From NCBI GenBank assembly GCA_012845835.1, contig JABAKD010000026.1, positions 5,215,014-5,279,013 on the forward strand: 64,000 nucleotides of DNA, given 5' to 3'. The notes under the pieces are model-generated. The model was not told the origin of the DNA. It saw nothing but the letters and a program-made list of their open reading frames with translations, and ran no database searches. Position numbers and translations under genes: made by a program. Position 1 is the stretch's first letter. Every line of letters begins with the position of its first letter. Positions 55,825 through 64,000 of this stretch are shown here, piece after piece. This DNA comes from Undaria pinnatifida (lineage: Eukaryota; Sar; Phaeophyceae; Laminariales; Alariaceae).

Positions 55825-57790
55825 ATACCTGGTATATCTTGAATTTAGTTTAGTTTTTAAGCATGTTGTTGCGTGCTTTTGGATGTTTTGTAGCACATCA
55901 CGAGAAGGCGTCGACCAAACCCAACCCTAACCGTAATCCTAACCCTATAGTCTATAGTCTATAGTCAATAGTCTATAGTCTATATTAACCCTGGTTCGAT
56001 GTCGCGACGGAGCGTGCATCTGAACCCGGCCATGAACGGGCCATGCCTGTTGGTTTATGTGTTGGTTTATGCCTGCGCGCAAGTCTGATGTATGATGTGT
56101 ATGACTGCATAGAATCTACGGAGATGGAAGAGTAGAACTAGTGATATGATTGGCGGTCCCAATCTTCGATATATATGTGTGGCGGTCCCAATCTTCGATA
56201 TATATGTTCGAGTAGAGCCCCCTTGGGCGCAGTGTACAAGTACTACTGCTGTTACTCAGTTCACTATTTTGTTATCTTCGGGTGTGCATGTTCAGAGTGA
56301 GTGGCCTCCGGGACTCCGGTCCTTTAATATATATTATATATTTTTATCTTCTCCTCCGCCTGATGGTCCCTCGTCGGGTACCGAGAGCAATCTCCCCGTG
56401 AGCCACTCTACGCCGGGCATACAGATTGTCGATTTTGCTGACAGTCGACAACTTTTCACTTCGCCATTCATTTTCTGTTTTTTGTTCGGGGGGCCCAGGT
56501 ACGACACATACATGCTACACCGAAAAGGTGACATAGTCGCCATTTTTTTTCTTAGGCTCCGCAGCTGAAGAGGCTCTATACCCTAAAATACTGCTATAAT
56601 ACTATAATAGCCCTATACCCGACCCAGGAACTGAATTTGATAAAAAATGAAAGTGCAACCCGATTAGCAAACCTTCCCACGGCCTAGATCTTCAAAACAA
56701 AAAAATGCCCCCAAAAAAAAGGAATTATAATGAGGCTATGTTGACATAATGAGGAGTCCAGAAACTCAGACAGCAGTTTGCCAACAAAAAAATGCTACCT
56801 CTCCATCTTATCGTAGCACAGGGGCCGCATGACTATGTCTAAATATATAGTACCGTAGAGGTGCACTCGCACCAGGGACTCTCAGCCCCCACCGTATCCT
56901 TGGCCTTGTCCCAACCCTAACGCACAGTGTCTCGTCGGAGTCTCATCAGTGTCTCTGATTATCAGTGTCTCCTAAGGGCCTCATCAGTGCCTCATCAGTG
57001 AATGAATGTGCGATGACGAGTGCTACGATAGATGTATTGAGGGATAATATTTTTTGGTTGAAACGTTTTCTGAATCATGGAGTGTTCTGTATCCTTTTCC
57101 CCGTCTTCCGTTCTTCGTTTGTGGTTTTCTGCTGCAGCATTTTCCCTGAGGCTTCGTAGCCTCGCAGGGTAGAGGTGTGGAAGTAGGTCGTGAAAAGTCG
57201 CATCTTCGAGTCATGTTCTAGACCGTGGAACCGGTGCTTCCCCGAGTCTTCCATATTTCTGCATATACGGCTCATCAGAGTGGGCTAGTAGTAGTGTTAT
57301 GGTATTGCCCTGGGAGCCTAATAAGGCGTAATATATGAGATACGGCTGGATATAAAAGGGTTTCACATGCCTTTGAAGGCATGAGCGTATAGGAAAAAAA
57401 AGGGGATAATGTTTTCGCGTGCGGAATTGCACGCTATTCAGTTCGTCCGTGGCGTGTGTGGAGCTAATACAAGAGCTTATCTAGTACAAGCGAGTGACCA
57501 ACGTGGAACCTGCCTAGTAGAGACACCTGCAAAGTGTGGACTGTGTCTGTAACAGTCCCTTAATCTTATTATAGCTCCTTCACCCATCTTAACCCATCTT
57601 AATCCCAAATCATCGGAATTTCGCGTGTTATTAACTAGCCTATTAATACTAAATATTTTTGTATACCTGGTACCCATTAATAGGCCACGGGGTTGTTCAT
57701 CGGGTATGTATATGATACATAATATACAATATACCACCAGGTATAGCACTTTTTTCTTTTTCCCATAATCAGTTTTTGGGAAAGGTATAG
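55825..57790. other. intergenic stretch, simple repeats only
   Basis: Contains tatagtc heptamers at 55945-55985, the 28-base duplication and scattered AT-rich sequence. No exon was supported. Confidence 0.5.
56148..56208. repeat. two-copy 28-base tandem repeat
   Basis: ggcggtcccaatcttcgata followed by tatatgt occurs twice in a row. Confidence 0.85.
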
Positions 57791-57796
57791 AGCTCG

Positions 57797-57906
57797 TTAA
57801 CCCCTTTAGTACGGCAGTGTTCATAAACCTATATATATTGTGACTCTATTTGCAAGAGATTTGTCCCCTAATTAGGACTTCTGTATGTACTAAACGGGTT
57901 CACCCA
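57797..57906. mobile_element. possible related MITE with TTAACCCCTTTAGTA inverted ends
   Basis: Left end TTAACCCCTTTAGTA pairs with right end tactaaacgggttca as inverted repeats of about 15 bases with two mismatches. The inside is AT-rich and unlike the neighbouring MITE, which abuts it. Confidence 0.45.
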
Positions 57907-57992
57907 TTTCGAGCCCCAAAATCCCTCCCTATACTAACTTCAAGTAAAATTGTCCCCCAAAAGGGTTTCCAATGGTGACAAAGGCGTTTAAT
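57898..57992. mobile_element. third copy of the TTAA MITE, diverged
   Basis: Carries the same core (ctaacttcaagtaaaattg) and the same tail (gggtttccaatggtgac). One end has decayed from TTAA to TTCA; the other still reads gcgtttaa. Confidence 0.65.
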
Positions 57993-58261
57993 TAAGTGAG
58001 GGTTCCCAGAAAAGTCTGAATGAACAGTGAATAGTGGCGATGTCGCCTCTACCGCAGCACTCATGTATGCATGTGTCATCAAGAATCATATAGGGAATAC
58101 CAGGTAGTATCTATCGAACAGTAGTAGTAATAGCCTTTGATGCGATGTTCCTACTCCCGAGATCATACCACATCAAAATACCAAATGAATTTCGATGTTT
58201 GAGGTGGTCCGCACATTTTTCATTAGTTTTTCCAAAACGTGCGGCGAAGCCGCGCTCGGGT

Positions 58262-58358
58262 CGGAGCCCTAGCCTAGGGTTAGGGTTGGGGTTAGGATTA
58301 GGGTTGGGGTTAGGGTTGGGGTTAGGGTTGGGGTTGGGGTTGGAGTTAGGGTTGGGGT
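58262..58358. repeat. interstitial telomere-like array, TTAGGG and TTGGGG mixed
   Basis: About sixteen units mixing ttaggg and ttgggg, with one ttagga and one ttggag. Sharp edges on both sides and ordinary sequence beyond, so it is not a chromosome end. Smaller ccctaa pieces lie at 11437-11457 and 55921-55947. Confidence 0.85.
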
Positions 58359-58686
58359 GGGTCGACGCCCTCTCGCGAGTTGACAACAAAAAAAAGCACA
58401 AAAGCACAAAAACAGCTTTAAAAACTCTATAAAGTGAAACGTATTTGGTGCTTTATCTGGTACGATTTTGTGGGACAAAGCCGGTAAAGGCGCCTCCTAT
58501 CTAACTACGACCCCGGCCCGAGAAAGAAGACCGACTTGCAACTAGCTACTTGCAACGTGCTTGTGTGTGCGGTTTATCGCTTCCATGGAAGTCAAATACT
58601 ATCATTATGCTACTACTACTGATCATCAATGATGTTATAACATTACTTCGTATAATATTACTATTATTACTACTATTCAGAACCAT

Positions 58687-58945
58687 TGCTAAGGTACTAG
58701 TGGGGTATTAGTCCGTTTGACCACTTGCAAAAGGTTAACCATTAGCTTACCCAACTAAGCCTTATAACACTCTTCCTATAACACTCTTCCCCCCTGAAAC
58801 GGCGGGATGGCAGGTCGGCCGGATATGCGGGTGGACGTGTCAATATCCAAGCGGTTTGATTTCCTGAGAATACCGGGTCCCGAGGAGAGTATTTTTCAAG
58901 GGTTAGCCATACACAGCAATCAGAACCCACGAACCTTACGAAAAG
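58687..58945 (-). mobile_element. TRIM, broken minus-strand copy
   Basis: One LTR (58687-58769) plus the polypurine end and about 150 bases of the inside are present in reverse complement. The B box and the other LTR are missing. The sequence tataacactcttcc at the LTR edge is duplicated. Confidence 0.75.
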
Positions 58946-59117
58946 CTATATATTTTCCCCTATTTTTTACAACCATGTATGTGCGTGCGTGGTCTATCAC
59001 TACTACACTACTACTACTAATAATAATAATTGTTGCTTAAAAGTATGTTCCCCCGTATTTTTAGAGCAACACCAATGAATGGCTCTCCAACGGCTCACCA
59101 ATGGCCTACGACGGGCA

Positions 59118-59365
59118 CCAGAAGAAGCTTGCCTCTATATTGTTGTTGTTGTCGTCCTCACATTTACTCGCATAATCAAGTCCGTGGTCACAGAACAGGC
59201 TCCAGTCACTCTGGAGCTGAGGAATACCCCATGGAAAAAACACAAACAAACCAAAGGTGGTACACGCATGTATCATAGCTGACGTAGTTCATGTCTCCAC
59301 CAGAAACATATAGAAGTGAAATCGGGAGCCAGTCTACGATGTGCCAGGTCCATACCGGTGCATAC
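59118..59365 (+). repeat. dispersed family D, copy 2
   Basis: Matches the 45.06 kb block over its whole length, with small changes (gttgtcgtcctcacatttac at the start). It is followed by an A/G-rich stretch to about 59650. Confidence 0.75.
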
Positions 59366-59799
59366 GTCTCACTACTCGCGCCTGGAAAAACCGACTATAC
59401 CGCTTGCCACCCAAGGAAGACTACCACGTATATATTACACGTAATATCTATCACTACGCATACGCACGACAGACGCAAGTCAATTGAAAAAAAAGAAACA
59501 AAGAAAAGAAAAGAAGATAAAGGAAAGGAAAGACAAGAGAAGGAAGCGAAAAAAAAAAACGAAAAAGGAAAGGAAAGAAAAGAAAAGACAAGAAAAGCAA
59601 GACAAGACAAGACAAGAAGAGGAAGCAAGGAAAGGGAGAGAGGAAAAAATGTCATACTAGCAGACCCTAGGAACTGACTAAAGACGGCATTGGGCTCATA
59701 GAGGGTATCAAGTGCATCATCAATGGCACTGGGGAGAGAACGCAACATGGCGAAGAAGTCAGAGCGGTCTTACGCTATCTTGTGACGGCCATTGAAAGG

Positions 59800-61490
59800 C
59801 CCACAACTTTTAAGACGATGATCGCCAAACCCAGACTTCAGTCTCTCGGGCATGACGTCCCCCTTCCCGCCCCCCCCCTCCCCCCTCCCCTCTCCCCCCC
59901 CTCCCCCCCTCCCCCCTCCCCCCCTGCCCCCCCCCCCTCTCCCCCCTCCCCCCGGCCGCTTAGAGATGCCGGCGGTGGATGGCGCTGCCGCAGCCTTTGC
60001 GCGTCGCTCTGTAGCTTTGCGTCTCTCCGTCTCATGCCAATTCCGCATGAACAACTCGGCTCCCTCCTCTACTCGTCGAAACCATCTGCCGCCCTTCTGA
60101 GCAGCCTTTCGCCACCCTTCGAATTTCATTCCAAAGACCGACATATCCTCCTTCAGATGCACCAACCAGTCCTTCTCTCGCCCCCCTGAGTAGCCCTTAC
60201 CCCCAACAAGCTCCCCAAACGTCACCCTCTGTGGCAGATGCTCCTCCCCCATACGTGCTACGAATCCCGCAAACAATATAGCCGTTTGCGCACTATCGCC
60301 TCTATGCTCTCGGAAGCTGTCTTGGCAAGCACGTCGGCGCACGATAGGGTGTGGTTGTCGCGCTTCCGTTTCCGCCATCCGAGGCATCGGAGGAGCATGA
60401 AGTGGTGAACCCGTTGTAGCCCGTCATAGGACTTCAGGGTTGTTCGGGCTCCACGTCATGCAACCGTAAAGCAGTGTCTCGACCACCTCAGCTTTCCGCA
60501 ACCGCACCTTCAACCGTAAGCGCACACCCGGGCGATCATAAATTTCCATCTTGTACCGCTGGAAGCACGCCCGGGCCCTCTGAAGACGCCGCGTTATTTA
60601 ATGCCAAGGTCTCTGTCTGCGGTGATAGCCCCGCCCAAGTACACAAACTCGATTGTTTGTTTGTGTATCTGGCCGACTGCATTGATTGTGAACGACACCT
60701 TCCCCCTGCCTTTGGTTTTCAGGCACATAATCTCTGTTTTGGCCTCGGAGACCGTAAGCCCGAACACCGAGCACGCAGTCACGATCACCGTCATCATCCT
60801 CTCCAGCCCTTCTGATGATCGCGATACGATGCCCGCATCGTCCGCGTACAGCATACCCCACAATCTCTGCACCTCCTCCCCCTCCTTCCCCCTCCGCCCG
60901 TCGACTTTGCCTGTGCGTGGAGTGCCCTTCTTCTCGCCTTTCTCCTTTCGTTGGAGCTGCACCATGTTGTCCGTGATGGCTGCATCAGCGAGGAAGCGTT
61001 TCTCGGCCACGCGCAGTTTTACCGCCGTGCAAAACATGGTGAACAGCAGTGGCACGAGCACGCATCCTTGCCTGAGACCTTGCCCCACGTCGAACTTATC
61101 CGAGCACTCTCCATCATCCAACCGCACGCATGCTTGCATGCCGCCGTGGAATTGGCGGATGACGGCGAGCATTCTCGGTGGCACGCCAAAACGAGCAAGG
61201 AGATCCCGCAGAAGGGTTCGGTCGACGGAGTCATATTCTTTGGTGAAGTCGATGAAGCACAAGTACAAGGGGGTGTCCTTTTTCCGCGCCAGTTCCTGCA
61301 GTCGTCGAACTACGAACATCATGTCAACAATCGAGCGCTGGGGTCTGAACCCACACTGTTTTTCCGGCAGAATGTTCTCGCGTTCGCAATAGTCACTCAG
61401 GCGGCCCGCGATGACTTTGAGGAGTACTTTGCCGACGTGAGCCACTACATATCTCCCGCTGTCCGACAAAAGACCGACATTTAATCTGCG
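59800..61490 (-). mobile_element. 5'-truncated LINE with RT core and C-terminal region
   Basis: A minus-strand non-LTR retrotransposon body starts inside the RT domain at about 61490 and ends in a long C-rich (plus strand) low-complexity stretch near 59860-59950. The RT core and the downstream region are in different frames with stops between them, so it is inactive. Its C-terminal region differs from the LINE fragment at 2.6 kb, so two LINE families are present. Confidence 0.8.
60594..61469 (-). pseudogene. LINE reverse transcriptase core, broken
   Basis: The frame contains RT landmarks in order: [27 protein letters not shown] (fingers), [13 protein letters not shown] (motif A with catalytic Asp), [13 protein letters not shown] (motif B), MLYADDAGI (motif C, YADD), then [13 protein letters not shown]. 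It ends at a frameshift near 60595. The conserved continuation (RACFQRYK, VETLLYGCMTW) resumes in another frame, then an in-frame stop, and then GFVARMGEEHLPQRVTFGEL at 59770-60387. The Ala usual in motif A before Tyr is Glu here. Confidence 0.85.
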
Positions 61491-61714
61491 CGATATACCG
61501 CTCGCTGCAAGGAGCAGGCGACTGCTACAAAATATGAAGCATTAAATTGCACGACAAGAAAGAGTCATCTCACACGGCAGGTGCGGGTTGTGCACAATTA
61601 TTTTTATTTGGGCCTAACGTTCCTCGCCGATTGAACTCCTCATTCAAGTAAGTGTGGAGCTATATCGATTGGTATGTATGACAATTTTACGAGCATAATA
61701 ATGTTGTTTCATTG

Positions 61715-62115
61715 TGTTGTTGTTGGTCGGGTTGCCCGAACGAATGTGCCTTCCAAGTCATGTTTCGGGTGATGGTGGATGATGATGATGGATAATGGAT
61801 GATGATGGATGGTGATGATGGATGATGATGATGATGATGGATGATGATGATGGATGATGATGAATGGTGATGATGGATGATATGATGATGATGGATGATG
61901 GATGATGATGATGGATGATGATGATGATGGATGATGATGGTGGATGATGATGATGGATGATGATGATGGATGATGATGGATGATGATGGGTGATGATGAT
62001 GGATGATGGATGATGACGATGGATGATGATGATGGATGATGATGATGGATGATGGATGATGGATGGTGGATGATGGATGATGATGGATGATGATGATGAT
62101 GGATGATGATTTTGA
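61715..62115 (-). repeat. dispersed family F, copy 4, with an expanded (ATGATGG)n block
   Basis: The edge gttgttggtcgggttgcccga and gaatgtgccttccaagtcat is the reverse complement of family F. The atgatgg / atgatgatgg microsatellite then runs from about 61767 to 62110. His/Ser/Pro frames here are artefacts of the repeat. Confidence 0.75.
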
Positions 62116-62310
62116 ACTGACTCCTCATGTTAGGAACTCAGAAACTTCTTAGAATCTGTTGCGCCCCTCTTAGCGTGAGACGCCGCTTAAATAAGTCGCT
62201 GCAAGGAAAGACAAAGTATACGAGTATACTACTGGTGGAGATGATGATAATATTCTACTACTGCTAAGATACGGCGGCCTTAACATTAGCTGGCCCGCGG
62301 TAACAAAAAC

Positions 62311-62620
62311 CGGTCGCCCCGGTGGCGTATCAGGTTATCCTCGAGCCTGGTATAGGTCAGTTTCGTGAGTTCGAATCCCACCGAGTGCATACTCGTATAA
62401 ATTCGTTGGGACTTTTCTTGTGCACAAATTGACTTGCGGAAAGCGCGAGAGCGTGAGTTAGCAACATTCGATGAAACATCGACGAGCAGTGGGATTGCTG
62501 AACCCTATGCGCGATAAAAATTGAAGGCAAGAACCGGGGGGGAGAAGGGACGACACCTACCTGTGACCACGGCTTGTCCAGAAGCTGGAAAGTAAATGTG
62601 AGGAAAAAAAAAAAAAAGTC
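62311..62620 (+). mobile_element. SINE-like element, copy 5
   Basis: Plus-strand copy with intact head cggtcgccccggtggcgtat and B-box-like gagttcgaatcccaccg. It ends in two A runs near 62607-62630. Confidence 0.8.
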
Positions 62621-63088
62621 GGAAAAAAAAAAAGTCCGATCCGGTGGAAGAAAAAAACACACCACCAAGATAAAATGTAAGATATGATGTAAGAATCCTT
62701 CGTTTCGCTTTTTTTCACTACCTGTGTAGTATGATGTATGGTGTGATGTAGTATTAATTCGTAGTAGTAGTATGAGATGAGAGTGGAGATCAAGTCCACA
62801 GTGTTTCACATGGTGTATATATACCCCGAGAAAACCCCTACCTGGTACTATAGTCTATACGATATAAGTGCTGGTCTGTCCCTCCTGGTGTCATGGCGTA
62901 CGAAGCAATAAAGAGCCGATCGATGTTATTATCGGTGGGTTTGTCATCCGGCAATTTGCGGCATGAACTGCAAGGTTGATCACTGCTTGCTGCTGCTGAT
63001 CATTCCCACAGAAAGAGAAGGGTGAAAACCAAGGAAGACCAAAAAAGGACCCTATCTAGGCACGAAGTTTAAGGCCGTTCTCCCACAG

Positions 63089-63288
63089 ATACCCCCACAG
63101 ATACCCACAGATACCCACAGATACCCACAGATACCCACAGATACCCACAGATACCCACAGATACCCACAGATACCCACAGATACCCACAGATACCCACAG
63201 ACACCCACAGATACCCACAGATACCAACAGATACCCACAGATACCCACAGATACCCACAGATACCCACAGATACCCACAGATACCCAA
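63089..63288. repeat. 10-base minisatellite (cccacagata)n, about 20 units
   Basis: An almost perfect array with single changes at about 63201 and 63227. Gly-Tyr-Leu-Trp-Val frames on the minus strand are artefacts. Confidence 0.93.
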
Positions 63289-63344
63289 ACACAACACGTG
63301 GTATGATAGAGGTACTATATATACCTATTAACTAAAAATAATAG

Positions 63345-63730
63345 TGTTACTAGGCTTAGTGTGGGTGAGCAATTGGTTAACCTTTGGCAAGTGGCCAACG
63401 GACTAATACCCCACAAGACTAATACCTTAACAAATGGCGTCGTCTGCGGGACCATGGGTTTTTAGGACGTGGGTTCGAATCCTAACATCCACAATAATAT
63501 TTTTTTCAGACTTTCCCCATGTCGAACTTGAAAAATAGTCTCCTCCCCTGTATACCCAGGAAATGAAACCGTTTGGATATTGACACGTCCACCCGCATAT
63601 CCAGCCGACCTGGTATCCCGCCGTTTCAGGGGGGAAGGGTGTCATAAGGCCTAGTTTGGGTGTAAGCTATTGGTAACCTTTTGCAAGTCGTCAAACGGGC
63701 TAATTCCCCACTTCTACTAACACCTTAACA
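63345..63730 (+). mobile_element. TRIM, third two-LTR copy
   Basis: LTRs 63345-63432 and 63640-63730, more diverged from each other than in the first copy. B box gggttcgaatcc at about 63471, polypurine tract ggggggaaggg. Flanks atag / ctag suggest a decayed 4-base target duplication. Confidence 0.82.
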
Positions 63731-63819
63731 CTAGCACTTTTCGGGCAAAATTAGTTATGCGTGGTCGGGCTATTTGTTAACCCCAAATTGTCTGAATGAT
63801 TTCTCGTCTTTTTATATAT

Positions 63820-64000
63820 ATTATTTCCAAAACCGTCAGATTTATCCCCTTGAAGGATTTATAGTTTCCACGTACAAACTGAGCTGCCCCGCCCGTTCCC
63901 CCCCCCCCCTCCCCTCCCACCCACCCCTACACCTTTTGATCAAAACCAGCCTTCCACGTCCTTCAAAACGATGCCCTCCCCTCACCGGTTATTCGACTTA
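63820..64000 (+). repeat. dispersed family C, right-edge copy, runs off the window
   Basis: Includes atttatagtttccacgta, a C run, ccttttgatcaaaaccag and ttattcgactta, matching the start of the window in the same orientation. Confidence 0.65.

Noticed and set aside
58262..58358. Chromosome end
   Set aside because: Ordinary sequence and transposons continue on both sides, so it is interstitial.
60601..61392. 263-codon plus-strand frame
   Set aside because: Antisense shadow of the LINE reverse transcriptase, which has recognisable motifs on the minus strand.
61709..62128. His/Ser/Pro-rich minus-strand protein
   Set aside because: An (ATGATGG)n microsatellite inside a dispersed repeat.
63052..63297. 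Gly-Tyr-Leu-Trp-Val-Ser repeat protein in three frames
   Set aside because: The 10-base cccacagata array lacks stops in every minus frame, so open frames carry no information.

Overview
The window looks like low-gene-density nuclear DNA from a eukaryote with long, repeat-filled introns. A stramenopile, most likely a large brown alga, fits best. The basis is GT-AG introns of 0.7 to 3.2 kb, TTAGGG-type interstitial telomere motifs, algal-style LINE and SINE debris and the look of the UXS, Nup35 and Tipin proteins. This is an impression from protein similarity and has not been tested by database search.

Three host genes can be supported. (1) UXS, UDP-glucuronic acid decarboxylase (UDP-xylose synthase), on the + strand in nine visible exons from 4872 to 17942; its first exon(s), carrying the Rossmann glycine motif, are not in the window and probably lie upstream of base 1. 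(2) A Nup35/Nup53-type nucleoporin on the - strand, five exons between 36371 and 30278, with the first and last exons not identified. (3) A Tipin/Swi3/Csm3-type replication-fork protection protein on the + strand, two exons, 37796-38086 and 40281-41837, apparently complete. UXS and NUP35 converge across about 12 kb of repeats. NUP35 and TIPIN diverge from a shared upstream region at about 36.4-37.8 kb. The three act in different pathways (nucleotide-sugar supply for wall polysaccharide, nuclear pore, replication fork), so no joint system is implied.

The rest is mobile-element and tandem-repeat DNA. It includes two decayed LINE reverse-transcriptase fragments (2.6-3.6 kb and 59.8-61.5 kb), a tRNA-headed SINE-like family (five good copies and one remnant), a 370-bp LTR miniature element (TRIM) with TG..CA ends, a polypurine tract and an internal tRNA-like B box (three two-LTR copies and one broken copy), TTAA-flanked MITEs of piggyBac type, a TA-flanked pogo/Tc1-type element, several unnamed dispersed families and many micro- and minisatellites. 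One dispersed family occurs at both ends of the window in the same orientation.

The most unusual pattern is that pieces of exons and exon/intron junctions of all three genes recur close by as decayed or tandem copies: UXS exons 2, 3, 4, 5, 6 and 9, TIPIN exon 2 at both ends, and one NUP35 acceptor. The copy of the last UXS exon keeps its acceptor and an open frame and could be an alternative last exon. A tandem duplication in UXS intron 7 preserves both the empty and the filled site of a TTAA MITE. No clear new protein system was found.
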